DNA from: Paractinoplanes atraurantiacus
GTDB taxonomy: Bacteria; Actinomycetota; Actinomycetes; Mycobacteriales; Micromonosporaceae
Length of the DNA stretch: 64,000 nucleotides
Direction: 5' to 3'
Assembly (NCBI RefSeq): GCF_900215205.1
Contig: NZ_OBDY01000015.1
Coordinates: 83,324-147,323, forward strand
The notes beneath the pieces are model-generated. The model worked only from the letters and a program-made list of their open reading frames with translations. It made no database searches and was not told the origin of the DNA. Of this stretch, positions 28,516-37,709 are shown piece after piece (within the stretch, counting starts at the first letter, position 1; each line of letters begins with the position of its first letter). A program made the position numbers and the translations under genes.

Positions 28516-29199
28516 TCAGTCGCGCCGCAACAGGGCGAGGGTGTTTCGCAGCTCCTGGCGCAGGGTCCGCTCGGCCGCCTCCGGGTCCTGGGCGGCGACC
28601 GCGGCCACCAGGGCGGCGTGGGTGTCCTGGCCCGGGTTGGGGAGCTTGGCCCGCAGGTCCAGGAGCTCGACCAGGTTGATCAGGCCCGCCCGGAGCGCGG
28701 GGAGGAACTCGGTGAACAGGTTGGCCAGGATCGGGTTGTGGGCGGCGGCGACGATCGCCGCGTGCAGGGCGATGTCGGCGTCGACGAAGGCGGCGTCGTT
28801 CTCCCCGGCGGCCGCGACGCGGCGGTCCATGGCGGCGGTGATGGCGGTCATGTCGCCGTCGGTGCGGCGGGCGGCGGCCAGGCGGGCGGCCTCCACCTCC
28901 AGGGCCACGCGTACCTCGTACACGTCGGTCAGCGCGGCCCGGCGCAACTGGACCGACCAGTTGACGCGGGGCTCGGTGGCCACCACGAAGACGCCGGCGC
29001 CCTGCCGGGACTCGACCAGGCCGGCGCCGGCCAGGATGCGCATGGCCTCGCGCAGCGTGGGACGGCTGACGCCGAGCAGCGGCGCGAGTGTGTGCTCGCC
29101 GGGGAGTTTCGTGCCGACGCCCCACTCGCCGGAGCTGATCCGGCCGCGCACCCGCTCGGCGACCTGAGCGACGAGGGGTGACGGGCTGACCGGATCCAT
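28516..29199 (-). CDS. FadR-type GntR-family transcriptional regulator
   Basis: A 227-residue repressor-like protein. The winged HTH covers residues ~8-75 (GTKLPGEHTLAPLLGVSRPT, LREAMRILAGAGLVESRQGAG). The C-terminal all-helical FCD domain has the expected metal-site residues (Asp in VDADIALHAAI and His residues following). FCD regulators bind small carboxylates. It is divergent from leuA, with a clear palindrome in the 49-bp gap, and upstream of the M20 peptidase, so it probably controls both. The ligand may be a branched-chain keto acid or amino acid, which is inference from the leuA neighbour. Confidence 0.9.
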   Translation of the reverse strand: MDPVSPSPLVAQVAERVRGRISSGEWGVGTKLPGEHTLAPLLGVSRPTLREAMRILAGAGLVESRQGAGVFVVATEPRVNWSVQLRRAALTDVYEVRVALEVEAARLAAARRTDGDMTAITAAMDRRVAAAGENDAAFVDADIALHAAIVAAAHNPILANLFTEFLPALRAGLINLVELLDLRAKLPNPGQDTHAALVAAVAAQDPEAAERTLRQELRNTLALLRRD

Positions 29200-29212
29200 C
29201 GCACCAGACTAA

Positions 29213-29233
29213 CTTGTCATACAACCTGACAAG
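29213..29233. promoter_or_regulatory. Operator palindrome between gntR and leuA
   Basis: CTTGTCA and TGACAAG are perfect 7-bp arms around a 7-bp centre. The overlapping TTGTCATACAA core also fits the TTGTnnnACAA-like sites of FadR-type GntR regulators. It sits 15 bp upstream of the leuA ATG and 13 bp from the regulator start, so binding could repress both directions. Confidence 0.7.
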
Positions 29234-29248
29234 TCCTATCGTGGGCGC

Positions 29249-30796
29249 ATGGCGTCCGACCTGGAGACCACGATGAATCCTCAACGACCCAGCGGCATGC
29301 CCTTCCACCGCTACCGCCCCGTCCACGACCGCGTCGCCCTGCCCCTGACCGAGCGGGACTGGCCCACCAACCGGATCACCGAGGCCCCGCTGTGGGTGCC
29401 GGTCGACCTGCGCGACGGCAACCAGGCCCTGGCCGAGCCCATGGACACCGACCGCAAGCGCCGTTTCTTCGACCAGCTCGTCGCCATGGGCTACAAGGAG
29501 ATCGAGATCGGTTACCCGTCGGCCAGTCAGACCGACTTCGATTTCGTACGCCATCTGGCCGCGACCGGCCTCCCCGGCGACGTCACCGTCGTGGTCTTCA
29601 CGCCGGCCCGCGAGGAGCTCATCGACCGCACGGTGGAGTCGATCGACGGCATCGACCAAGCGATGGTCCACCTCTACACCGCCACCGCCCCGGTATGGCG
29701 GGACGTCGTGCTCGGGCGTACGAGGAAAGAAGTCAAGTCTTTGATCCTCGACGCCGCCGCCCACGTGGCCCGGCGTGCGCCCGGACGCCGCCTGCAGTTC
29801 TCGCCCGAGGTCTTCAACCTGACCGAGCCCGACTTCATCCTGGAGATCGGCGACGCGCTCACCGCCCTGTGGGACGCGAGCCCGGACCACCCCGTCGTGC
29901 TCAATCTGCCGGCGACGGTCGAGGTCGCGACACCCAATGTGTACGCCGATCAGATCGAATACATGCACAAGAACCTCGCCCGCCGCGACGCGGTCATCCT
30001 GTCCGTGCACCCGCACAACGACCGCGGCACCGGCATCGCCTGCGCGGAACTGGCGGTGCTGGCCGGCGCCCAGCGCGTCGAGGGCTGCGTCTTCGGCAAC
30101 GGCGAGCGCACCGGCAACGTCGACCTGGCCACGCTGGCCCTCAACCTGTACGCGCAGGGCATCGACCCGATGATCGACTTCTCGGACATCGACGCGGTCG
30201 TGGAAACCGTCGAACACTGCACGCGCCTGCCGCTGCACCCGCGCCACCCGTACGCGGGAAGCCTCACCCACACGGCGTTCTCCGGCACCCACCAGGACGC
30301 GATCGCCAAGGGTCTGGCCCGGCACGCCAAGCAGGCGGCCGAGCTGGGCGTGCCCGAGAACGAGGCGCCGTGGTCGGTCCCGTACCTCCCGATCGACCCG
30401 GGCGACCTGGGCCGCGATTACGAAGAGGTCATCCGGATCAATTCACAGTCCGGGAAGGGCGGCATAGCGCACATCCTCCAGACCCACCAAGGCCTGAACC
30501 TGCCACCGGCGATGCGCCCCGACTTCTCCCGCACGGTCCAGTCCGTCACCGACAGCACGGGCCGCGAGCTGCGCCCCGCCGAGCTGTGGCAGCTCTTCCA
30601 CGACACCTACGTCACGCCCGGCGCCACCCCTTCACCCGAGCCGGGCGAGGTGCTGGCCATCCACAAAGACAGTTCTTGGGTGTACGCACAATGCGCGGTC
30701 AACGGGCGCACAACGTGGGGCGCCGGACCCGACGAGGAGCACGCCCTCCGGGCCGCGGCCAACCGGAGGTCCCCTGACAGGAATCGACGCCCGTAA
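29249..30796 (+). CDS. leuA: 2-isopropylmalate synthase
   Basis: A 515-residue enzyme condensing acetyl-CoA with 2-ketoisovalerate, the first committed step of leucine synthesis. DLRDGNQALAEPMD, EIEIGYPSASQTDFDF, the metal site SVHPHNDRGTG and the GCVFGNGERTGNVDL motif identify the actinobacterial long-type LeuA. The C-terminal allosteric leucine-binding domain looks short: the sequence ends soon after AIHKDSSWVYAQCAVNGRTT with a basic tail, while the family is usually longer by about 50-80 residues. Feedback control may therefore be altered. An alternative ATG eight codons in is possible. Divergent from the GntR regulator across a palindrome. Confidence 0.93.
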   Translation: MASDLETTMNPQRPSGMPFHRYRPVHDRVALPLTERDWPTNRITEAPLWVPVDLRDGNQALAEPMDTDRKRRFFDQLVAMGYKEIEIGYPSASQTDFDFVRHLAATGLPGDVTVVVFTPAREELIDRTVESIDGIDQAMVHLYTATAPVWRDVVLGRTRKEVKSLILDAAAHVARRAPGRRLQFSPEVFNLTEPDFILEIGDALTALWDASPDHPVVLNLPATVEVATPNVYADQIEYMHKNLARRDAVILSVHPHNDRGTGIACAELAVLAGAQRVEGCVFGNGERTGNVDLATLALNLYAQGIDPMIDFSDIDAVVETVEHCTRLPLHPRHPYAGSLTHTAFSGTHQDAIAKGLARHAKQAAELGVPENEAPWSVPYLPIDPGDLGRDYEEVIRINSQSGKGGIAHILQTHQGLNLPPAMRPDFSRTVQSVTDSTGRELRPAELWQLFHDTYVTPGATPSPEPGEVLAIHKDSSWVYAQCAVNGRTTWGAGPDEEHALRAAANRRSPDRNRRP

Positions 30797-31372
30797 ACCA
30801 CCCATGTGACCGGAGGGGCAAGATCGTCCCGCGTGGGCCGACGCCTGGACGACGACCGCCGGCGTGCCTCTCCGCCGGCCCAGGTCGCCGAACAGGCCGA
30901 GGCAGTGTGGCAGGCAGTTCGGCAGCGGGATCATGAGAACGACCAAGCGGCGCGAATCGATCTCGTCACGCTGGCCGGGCACCTGCTGCACAACCAACCA
31001 CGATGGAGGAACACGCAATGGCTGTCCGCCGACAAAGGCGTGGGCTCGGCCGCCCTGCCGGCGATGCACCGTGGGGACGGGGAGGCCGATCCGGCGGCAG
31101 CCCTCGCGGCCTTGCGGGCGGAGACCTGCGCTCTTGGGGGCAGGCCTGGTGCGGCTCGGGGAAATCCGGCCCGAATGATCGAGTGGTCCGGTGGCTGACC
31201 GGCGATGAATCATCGGCCCTGGATCGGGTGTGGAGCGGTGCGATGGAGGCGATCGCTCTGCTCCGCGTGATCGGCCCGAACCCTGGCGGAGCTGCGGGCC
31301 GTCGAAGGGGAACGCCGCCGGGTGCCACTTGTGGCTGAGTACAGGTTGGACCGGGCGACCTACACTCACGTC
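30797..31372. other. No convincing gene; possible decayed coding remnants
   Basis: No intact protein is recognisable in this ~575-bp stretch. Two fragments in different plus-strand frames look protein-like: around 30915-31000 (AVRQRDHENDQAARIDLVTL) and around 31270-31372 (LAELRAVEGERRRVPLVAEY leading into the small membrane ORF). They may be remains of a broken gene, but neither matches a family I can name. No transfer RNA or clear terminator seen. Confidence 0.4.
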
Positions 31373-31579
31373 ATGGGGCGAGGGTGGGCGTTGTGGTGGG
31401 TGCTGGCCGGTGTGGCGTTCGCCGGTGCGGTCGCGTTGTTCGCCGCCATCTTTTTGTTCGACATGGCGCCGCATCCGCTCTTCTACGCCGCGCTGCCGGT
31501 ATACGGCATCATGCTGGGCCGGATGCGCAACCGGCTGAAGACACGCTCGGATCAGGGCTTGCGGGCCACCCCGCCGTAA
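31373..31579 (+). CDS. Small two-helix membrane protein
   Basis: A 68-residue protein predicted to span the membrane twice: WALWWVLAGVAFAGAVALFA followed by AIFLFDM, and PLFYAALPVYGIMLGRM, ending in a basic tail. The ATG at 31373 was chosen because the helix begins there; the frame is open further upstream. Its 3' end overlaps the convergent methyltransferase gene by 28 bp. Function unknown. It could be a fragment of the decayed region upstream rather than a free-standing gene. Confidence 0.5.
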   Translation: MGRGWALWWVLAGVAFAGAVALFAAIFLFDMAPHPLFYAALPVYGIMLGRMRNRLKTRSDQGLRATPP

Positions 31580-32343
31580 AGGGCCACCTGGGCGTCGGTC
31601 AGGTCGGTCTCGGTGGTGGGGCGCCACTTCAGGATCGGGACCACCCCGGGGTCGATCAGGTCGAGGCCGGTGAAGAAGCGGGTCACCTCGGACCGGGAGC
31701 GCAGGCGGCTGGGGATGCCCTGTTCGCGCATGATGGCGGTGAAGCGGGCCCACGACTCCGGGTCGTGGTCGGCGGTGATGTGGGAGAGCACCAGATAGCT
31801 GCCGCTCGGCAGACGGGACATCAGACCCTCGACGATGGCGTACGGGTCCTCGTCGTCCTCGATGAAGTGCAGGATGGCGAAGAGCAGCAGCGCCACCGGC
31901 TCGTTGAGGTCCAGCGTGTCGCGCACCTCGGTGGTGTCGAGGAGGGCGCCCGCCTCCTGCAGGCGGGCGCCGACATACGCCGTACGGCCGGAAGGGTTGC
32001 TCGTCAGAAGAGCCCGGGCGTGGCTGAGGACTATCGGGTCGTTGTCGGCGTAGACGATGCGGGCGGACGGGGTGACCTCCTGGGCCACCTCGTGCACGTT
32101 CGGCTTTGTCGGCAGGCCGGTGCCGATGTCGAGGAACTGGGTGATGCCGGCCTCGGCGGCCAGGTAGTGGACCGTGCGCTGGAGGAACGCCCTGTTCTGC
32201 CGTGGGGCGGTGGCCGCGTTCGGGTTGGCTTTCAGGCCCTGTTCGGCGGCGGCCCGGTCGGCGGCGAAGTTGTCCTTGCCGCCCAGCAGGAAGTCGTACA
32301 CCCGCGCGGGATGGGGGCGGCCGGTGTCGAAGGCGTCCGTCAC
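31552..32343 (-). CDS. SAM-dependent methyltransferase (DUF574 type)
   Basis: A 263-residue protein of the actinobacterial DUF574 methyltransferase group, which is highly expanded in Streptomyces and relatives. The N-terminal PHPARVYDFLLGGKDNFAAD is diagnostic, followed by the SAM-binding QFLDIGTGLPTKPN and the acidic strand RIVYADNDPIVLSHA. The substrate is not known for the family; some members modify small molecules. It lies 15 bp downstream of the large LuxR regulator gene on the same strand and may be cotranscribed. Confidence 0.92.
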   Translation of the reverse strand: MTDAFDTGRPHPARVYDFLLGGKDNFAADRAAAEQGLKANPNAATAPRQNRAFLQRTVHYLAAEAGITQFLDIGTGLPTKPNVHEVAQEVTPSARIVYADNDPIVLSHARALLTSNPSGRTAYVGARLQEAGALLDTTEVRDTLDLNEPVALLLFAILHFIEDDEDPYAIVEGLMSRLPSGSYLVLSHITADHDPESWARFTAIMREQGIPSRLRSRSEVTRFFTGLDLIDPGVVPILKWRPTTETDLTDAQVALYGGVARKP

Positions 32344-32358
32344 CGGGTCAGGATATCG

Positions 32359-35055
32359 TCAGAGATCGCTGTGCTGGTGTACCAGACGGGCCAGTTCCAC
32401 CCGGGAGTTGATACCCAGTTTGGTAAAGGCGTGCCGCAGATGCGTGCTGACCGTGTGCGGGGAAAGGAACATCGCGGCCGCCACCTGGCGGTTCGTGGCG
32501 CCGTCGGCGACGCGGCGGGCCACGTCCTGTTCGGTGGCCGTCAGCGCGGACCAGCCGGGCCGGGCGGCGGCGCGCGGGCGGCGGCGCACGCCCAGTTTGC
32601 GCAGCGCGGCCCGCACCCGCGAGCTGTCGTGGGTGGCGCCGGCCTCGTCGTAGATGAGGCAGGCCTCCTCCAGCGCCTCGACCGTTCCCACGTCCTCCAG
32701 GGCGACCGCCAGCGGCAGCGGCCGGGGGAACGAGCGGTAGAGCGCCACCGCCTCGGTCATGTCGCCCCGGGCGTGGGCCGCGGTGGCGGCGAGGAAGCGG
32801 AACGACGGGTTCGCCGCGGCACGCCGCTCCAGCGCGGCCACCGCGCGGTCGGCCCATGAGGTCTCGCCGATGTCGCGGGCGATCCGGATGAACAGCACCT
32901 CGTCGGCCGGGTCGAGCGGTGTGCCCAGCGGCGGGATGCGGTCGCCGAGGCACTCGGCCGCCTCGGCCAGCAGGGCGCGCAGGTGCGCCGGCTCGCGCCC
33001 GAGCGCGACCGCCACCAGGGCGCCGAGCCAGAGCCCGGAGTGGCGCACGAGCGGCGCCTCGTCGGCACGCATGCGCTCGGCCTCGGCGTCGTAGCGGCGG
33101 GCGGCGGCCAGGTCACCGGTGTGCAGGGCGACCCGGCCGACGGTCATCAGGGCGGTGACGTCGGCGTAGTTGCCCGCGCCGAGCTCGTCGCTCATGGCCC
33201 GGACGCCCTCGGCCTCGGCCCGGGCGTCGGAGAGCCGGCCCGCCTTGTAGAGGATGCTGCACCGGTCCATGCTCCACTGCCGCAGCAGCCAGGCCTGCCC
33301 GTCGCGCTGTGCGGCCTTCATCCCCCGCTCGGCGTGCTCGAGGGCGAGGTCGGGCCGGCCGGCGACGGTGTCGAGCCAGCCGCGCCACTGCGTCGATCCC
33401 CACAGCGCCGCGTCGGCGCCGACCCGGGCCGAGAACTCCACCGCCTCGTCGGCCAGGTCGAACGCCGCGCCCCACCGCTGCTCGTAGAAGGCGTTCACCG
33501 ACTGCGAGGCGACACAGATCGCGCGGGCCCCGTCGTCGCCGGCCCGGATCGCCGCGTCCATCCCCTCCTCGAGGACACTCTCGGCGCGCGGCATGTCGCC
33601 CACCAGGGTGAGGTTGACGGCCTCCAGGGCCAGCAGCGACGCCCGCAACGTGATCGGCAGGCCGGGCAGCGCGACCGCCCGCTCGCATTGGCGCACGGCC
33701 TCGGCGAAGGAGTACTGGCTGGACACGGCGGCGATGCCGAGCCGGATGGCGGCCTCGGTGCCCGGGTCCAGCGATTCGGAGAGCAGGCTGTGGCCGAGCT
33801 TCGTGGCCTCGTGCGCCCGTCCGGCCAGCCACAGAAGCCGTACACCCTCGGCAATGATCTCGCCTCGCAGAGGCGAACCGGCCGGCGTGAGCTCGAGGGC
33901 CCGCCGGCTCACGTCGGCCGCGCTCGACGGCGCCACCGGCGCCAGCTCGGCCGCGGCCAGTCGCAACGCCGCGATCGCCTCGGCGTCACCGGGCTCCGCG
34001 CTGTCGGACAGCAGAGAGGCGACTTCAACGGCAGGAGCGTTTTCCCGTACGGCGACCCGCGCGGCCTGGCGGCGCAACGTGCGGGCCAGAGCCCCGGGCA
34101 CCGTCGCCCGCACCGCCTCGCGGATCAGGTCGTGCTGGAAGACCAGATGGCCGTCGTCGTCCTCGCGCAGGAAGTCGTGTGCCTCGCGCACCGGCGCGAG
34201 CAGCGCGGCCGGCGGCCGGTGCATCAGCTCGGCGATCAGCGGCAGCGACAGCAGCCGGGACAGCACCGAGGCGACCTCGAGCACGGTCCGGGCGTCCTCG
34301 CCGAGCCGGGACAGTTGCCGCCGGATCAGCGCCCGCAGCCGTACGGGCGGGCCGTCCTCGCGGGCGCCCCGCACCAGCGCGCTGATCAGCATCGGCCGGT
34401 TGCCGGTCCCGTGCACCGCCGCCAGCAGATCGGGCGACGGGGTGGCGCCGAGCAGGTCGGCCGTCATCGCGGCCGCCGCGTCGTCGTCGAGCCGGTCGAG
34501 GTCGAGGGTCTCGGCCCCGCCGTCGGTGAGCCGGCCCAGGGTGCTCAGATAGCCGGGCGGCCCGTCGGCCCGCCGGCCCGCGAACAGCCACATGACGGCG
34601 TCGGCCGACAGCCGCTCGGGCAGGGCCCGCATGGCCAGCAGGGTGAGGTCGTCGCACCACTGGAGGTCGTCGACGGTGATCAGCAGGGGCTGCCGCAGGG
34701 CCGCGCTCTCGATGGCGTCCTGCACCTCGGCCAGCACCCAGTAACGGCGCTCGGGCTCGGCGACCAGCTCCCGCATGCGCTCGGAGCCCAGGATCGGGTC
34801 GGCGCCGCCGAGCAGACCGCGCATCAGGCTGTCGCCCGGGATCAGGGCGCTGTCCGGGTCGGCGGCGATCGCGACCCGGCGGACGCCTTTCAGTCCTGCA
34901 GCGAGTGCCGCCTCGCGCAGCAGGCGTGACTTGCCGCTGCCCGCGGGGCCCGTGACGAGCGTGACCGAGCCCTGCCCGCCGACGACACGGCCGAGGGCGT
35001 GCTGGAGCGCTCCCAGTTCACGGTCGCGCCCGCGTACAGGGGTGTCCGGCTCCAC
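32359..35055 (-). CDS. Large ATP-binding LuxR-family regulator (LAL)
   Basis: An 898-residue regulator. N-terminal AAA/ORC-like ATPase: PVRGRDRELGALQHAL, Walker A VTGPAGSGKSRLL near residue 38, Walker B LLITVDDLQWCDD near 125. The middle is a long TPR-like helical region. The last ~65 residues are a LuxR/NarL HTH (LTATEQDVARRVADGATNRQ, then VAAAMFLSPHTVSTHLRHAF). LAL proteins are usually pathway activators of secondary metabolism or sugar use, responding to an unknown ligand. No biosynthetic cluster is evident nearby, so its target is not clear; the adjacent methyltransferase may be one. Confidence 0.93.
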   Translation of the reverse strand: MEPDTPVRGRDRELGALQHALGRVVGGQGSVTLVTGPAGSGKSRLLREAALAAGLKGVRRVAIAADPDSALIPGDSLMRGLLGGADPILGSERMRELVAEPERRYWVLAEVQDAIESAALRQPLLITVDDLQWCDDLTLLAMRALPERLSADAVMWLFAGRRADGPPGYLSTLGRLTDGGAETLDLDRLDDDAAAAMTADLLGATPSPDLLAAVHGTGNRPMLISALVRGAREDGPPVRLRALIRRQLSRLGEDARTVLEVASVLSRLLSLPLIAELMHRPPAALLAPVREAHDFLREDDDGHLVFQHDLIREAVRATVPGALARTLRRQAARVAVRENAPAVEVASLLSDSAEPGDAEAIAALRLAAAELAPVAPSSAADVSRRALELTPAGSPLRGEIIAEGVRLLWLAGRAHEATKLGHSLLSESLDPGTEAAIRLGIAAVSSQYSFAEAVRQCERAVALPGLPITLRASLLALEAVNLTLVGDMPRAESVLEEGMDAAIRAGDDGARAICVASQSVNAFYEQRWGAAFDLADEAVEFSARVGADAALWGSTQWRGWLDTVAGRPDLALEHAERGMKAAQRDGQAWLLRQWSMDRCSILYKAGRLSDARAEAEGVRAMSDELGAGNYADVTALMTVGRVALHTGDLAAARRYDAEAERMRADEAPLVRHSGLWLGALVAVALGREPAHLRALLAEAAECLGDRIPPLGTPLDPADEVLFIRIARDIGETSWADRAVAALERRAAANPSFRFLAATAAHARGDMTEAVALYRSFPRPLPLAVALEDVGTVEALEEACLIYDEAGATHDSSRVRAALRKLGVRRRPRAAARPGWSALTATEQDVARRVADGATNRQVAAAMFLSPHTVSTHLRHAFTKLGINSRVELARLVHQHSDL

Positions 35056-35136
35056 CCAGCGAGGCTACTCGAAGATCTCATGCGTTCGAATCTGGCCGAC
35101 GCGGCCGTCCGGCACATCACACATCCATGCGATCTC

Positions 35137-36096
35137 TCATCTGCGATGTGTGCCGCGGCGCGGTTTGCGCAGCCAGAGGGCACCGGCGACGGCCAGCAGG
35201 GCGACCGGGATCACGGCGAGCCAGAGATAGTTGGTCTCCTCGGCGGGTCGAACCGCCTGCTGGGCGACACTACTGGCCGGCGACTTTGTCCGATTTGTCG
35301 GAGGAGCGGGCGGTGCCGCCGTCGGCTGGAGGTCGGCCTTGATGACGCCGAGAATCCACGGGGCGACCGCGTCGACCCGCGTCGCCGTGTCGGCGCCGGT
35401 GTGCGGGCAGGTCGGGCCGCGGCTGACCACGGCGACCACGGTGGCCACCCCGGTCGGGCCGCCGGTGAAATAGGGACCGCCCGAGTCGTGCGGGCAGGCG
35501 CTGGTGCTCTTGCTCGGCGCGACACCGGCCACGCCGAGCTCGATCTTGTCGACGTTCGTCACCCGGAACTGCCCGGTCTGCAGGGTGGGGCTGGTCTGCT
35601 CGGCGTCGCCGTCGGTCAGGCCGAAGCCGACGAGGCGTACCCGCTGGCCGTTGGCGGGTTTGACCCGGCTCAGCTTGAGCGGGGCGATGCCGGTGATCGG
35701 GCGGTCGAGCCGGGCCAGCGCCACGTCGGCGCTGCCGTGCTGGCGGACCTGGATGACGTTGGCGCTCAGGCCCACCTTGCTCTTCAGGTCGGCCCGGCCG
35801 ACGGTGGCGATCGTGCGGTCGGCGACCGGCCGGGAGACCCGCCGGCCGCTCGCATCCTTGAAGCAGTGGCCGGCCGTGAGCACCCAGTGCGGCGAGATCA
35901 GGCCGCCCGAGCACGAGCTGTCCCGGCGGCCGCCGTCGGCGGTGGGGATGCCGAGATCGGTCAGCTTCACCGCGAACCGGTACTGCCCGTTGGCGACGGT
36001 CTCGCCGTCGGCGATCGCGTGCGCGGGCGTGCCGGCGGCGCCGGCTCCGAGCACTGCCGCGGCGAGCGCGACGACGACCCTCGATAGCGTCTTCAT
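35137..36096 (-). CDS. Secreted trypsin-like serine protease with C-terminal anchor
   Basis: A 319-residue exported protease. Signal peptide residues 1-~27 (VVVALAAAVLGAGAAGTPAHA). Catalytic triad: His in VLTAGHCF, Asp in ADVALARLDRP, Ser in CPHDSGGPYF (GDSGGP is usual; His replaces Gly). The C-terminus has a Pro/Thr linker, then a membrane helix (LWLAVIPVALLAVAGALWL) and a basic KPRRGTHRR tail, so the protein is membrane-tethered facing out. The ATG at 36096 begins the signal peptide. Substrate unknown. It stands alone in orientation with the GNAT gene upstream (53 bp). Confidence 0.9.
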   Translation of the reverse strand: MKTLSRVVVALAAAVLGAGAAGTPAHAIADGETVANGQYRFAVKLTDLGIPTADGGRRDSSCSGGLISPHWVLTAGHCFKDASGRRVSRPVADRTIATVGRADLKSKVGLSANVIQVRQHGSADVALARLDRPITGIAPLKLSRVKPANGQRVRLVGFGLTDGDAEQTSPTLQTGQFRVTNVDKIELGVAGVAPSKSTSACPHDSGGPYFTGGPTGVATVVAVVSRGPTCPHTGADTATRVDAVAPWILGVIKADLQPTAAPPAPPTNRTKSPASSVAQQAVRPAEETNYLWLAVIPVALLAVAGALWLRKPRRGTHRR

Positions 36097-36149
36097 CGGC
36101 GTCGAGCCTAGGCGCGGCCCGCCAATCACGGACGGGCGTCAGTCGATCA

Positions 36150-36452
36150 CTACTTGATCCGCCGTCCCTGCCGGGCCAGGATCGCGTCGTAGTCGTGGTG
36201 GGTCTCCAGCCAGCCGCTGATGAAGGGGCAGATCGGCACGACCGTACGGCCCTTGTCGCGGGCGTCGTCCATGACCGCGCGGGCCAGCTGCGAGCCCAGG
36301 CCGTGCCCCTCGTACCGCGGCTCCACCTCGGTGTGGGTGTAGGCGATGATGGTGCCGCTGATCTGATAGGTGACGAGGCCCGCGAGCTCGCCCTGCTCGT
36401 CCCGCGCCTCGAACCGCTGCTTGTCGGGCACGTCAGTGATCACGAACGTCAT
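36150..36452 (-). CDS. Short GNAT-family N-acetyltransferase (YidJ/NATD1-like)
   Basis: A 100-residue protein of the compact GCN5-related group (GNAT type 2). The acetyl-CoA-binding loop is RYEGHGLGSQLARAVMDDAR, with the preceding strand AYTHTEVEP and the downstream VVPICPFISGWLE. Its small size is normal for the group. Substrate unknown; homologues are often housekeeping proteins in many bacteria. It lies 11 bp downstream of the FhuF-like gene on the same strand and may be cotranscribed. Confidence 0.88.
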   Translation of the reverse strand: MTFVITDVPDKQRFEARDEQGELAGLVTYQISGTIIAYTHTEVEPRYEGHGLGSQLARAVMDDARDKGRTVVPICPFISGWLETHHDYDAILARQGRRIK

Positions 36453-36463
36453 GCCTCATCCAA

Positions 36464-37162
36464 TCACAGGGCGCCCGAGCTGGTACCGCGGCGTGAACCG
36501 CCTCGCAGGACGCAATCGCCGCAGGTGCCGCCGCCCGGGATGCGGTAGTACAGGCAGCAGTTGCGGCGGACCAGCCGGCGCCCGTCCCAGGTGGCCATCC
36601 CCCGCAGCTGCGGCAGGCCGAGCGTCTCCCCGACGATGGCAGCCGACTCGGGCCGGCCCGTCATTGCGGCCGCCCCGCCCAGCGCTGAGGCGACGTTGCC
36701 CCACAGCACCTTCGGCGAGAGCGCGAACCGGCGGCGGAACACCTCGAGCACCGGCTCGACCAGCGCCAGCGTCAGGGCGCCCGCACCCTCGACGGCGGTC
36801 AGTCCACGCTGCGCGAACGGGATCGGGCCGCCCTCGACCGGCCGCCACCAGAGCTTCGCCGGGTCGGGCACGGGCACGGCCCCACCGGCCACGGCCGCGC
36901 CGAGCACGGGTGACAGCAGCCGCGAGGCCAGCCCCAGGAACGTGATCGACGCGACGACCCGCTCCTCGATGTCGTCGCGGCGCAGACCCGACATCCGTAC
37001 CAGCACCCCGCGCGCGACCTCCACGCGCTCCGCGACCACCTCGGGTTTCACCAGGTCGGTGTACGGCCGCCACGAGTTCCCACCGTCGTACGGCTCCCAC
37101 ACGAAGTAGGGCCCGAACCGGGCGGCCGCGCTCAGCGCGGGTGTGGCGTCGACCTCTGGCAC
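36464..37162 (-). CDS. FhuF-like 2Fe-2S protein (siderophore-iron reductase family)
   Basis: A 232-residue protein whose C-terminus holds the FhuF-type iron-sulfur cluster ligands: RNCCLYYRIPGG then TCGDCVL (CC-x10-C-x2-C pattern), preceded by RRLVRR. The N-terminal part is helical and FhuF-like. FhuF reduces ferric iron in hydroxamate siderophores in the cytoplasm. No iron-uptake gene is adjacent; the nearest ABC importer is at ~40-43 kb. The start at 37162 gives the ATG of PEVDATPALS; the upstream thioesterase gene is divergent. Confidence 0.8.
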   Translation of the reverse strand: MPEVDATPALSAAARFGPYFVWEPYDGGNSWRPYTDLVKPEVVAERVEVARGVLVRMSGLRRDDIEERVVASITFLGLASRLLSPVLGAAVAGGAVPVPDPAKLWWRPVEGGPIPFAQRGLTAVEGAGALTLALVEPVLEVFRRRFALSPKVLWGNVASALGGAAAMTGRPESAAIVGETLGLPQLRGMATWDGRRLVRRNCCLYYRIPGGGTCGDCVLRGGSRRGTSSGAL

Positions 37163-37211
37163 GCCCCCACCCTACGGACCCACCCCGTGGCCCTGGCTAG
37201 CCTCGTTTTTC

Positions 37212-37709
37212 GTGTCACAGCCCGGCCGTTCTCCCTCAGCTTCCGAACTGACCGTGTCGCAGATCATGGATCAGCACCACACCAACTTGATGGGCACGGT
37301 CCACGGCGGCCGCATCCTCAACCTCATCGACTCGGTCGCCGGCGTGGTCGCCGCCCGGCACTCGGACGGGCCCGCGGTCACCGCCGCCATGGACGAGACG
37401 TTGTTCCTTCAGGCCGTCCGCGTGGGCGACGTCGTCCACGTGGCCGCCCGCATCACGTGGGCCGGCCGCAGCTCCATGGAGGTGGCGGTGAAGGTGACCG
37501 CCGACCGCTGGGACAGGGCGGTGCCACCCACGACCGTCGCCACCTCCCACCTGGTGATGGTCGCGGTCGACGACGACGGCAAGCCCCGCGAGGTGCCTCC
37601 GCTGCTGCCGCAGACCGACGACGACCACCGCGCCTTCCACGAGGCCGAGATCCGCCGCAAGCACCGGCTGACCCTGCGCTCCGCCCTCGCCACCGACGGC
37701 TCGTCATGA
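37212..37709 (+). CDS. Acyl-CoA thioesterase, hotdog fold
   Basis: A 165-residue single-hotdog acyl-CoA thioesterase (YciA/BFIT type). MDQHHTNLMGTVHGGRILNL contains the conserved Asn and His-Gly-Gly of the active site, followed by DETLFLQAVRVGDVV. It hydrolyses acyl-CoA to free acid and CoA; chain preference unknown. The GTG at 37212 was chosen because an upstream in-frame ATG (37143) overlaps the divergent FhuF-like gene and adds no domain sequence. Its stop overlaps the convergent LysR gene by 6 bp. Confidence 0.87.
   Translation: MSQPGRSPSASELTVSQIMDQHHTNLMGTVHGGRILNLIDSVAGVVAARHSDGPAVTAAMDETLFLQAVRVGDVVHVAARITWAGRSSMEVAVKVTADRWDRAVPPTTVATSHLVMVAVDDDGKPREVPPLLPQTDDDHRAFHEAEIRRKHRLTLRSALATDGSS

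Noticed and set aside
31003..31338. 111-codon plus-strand open frame
   Set aside because: Gly/Arg/Trp-rich, no motif, and it runs across the protein-like fragment in another frame.
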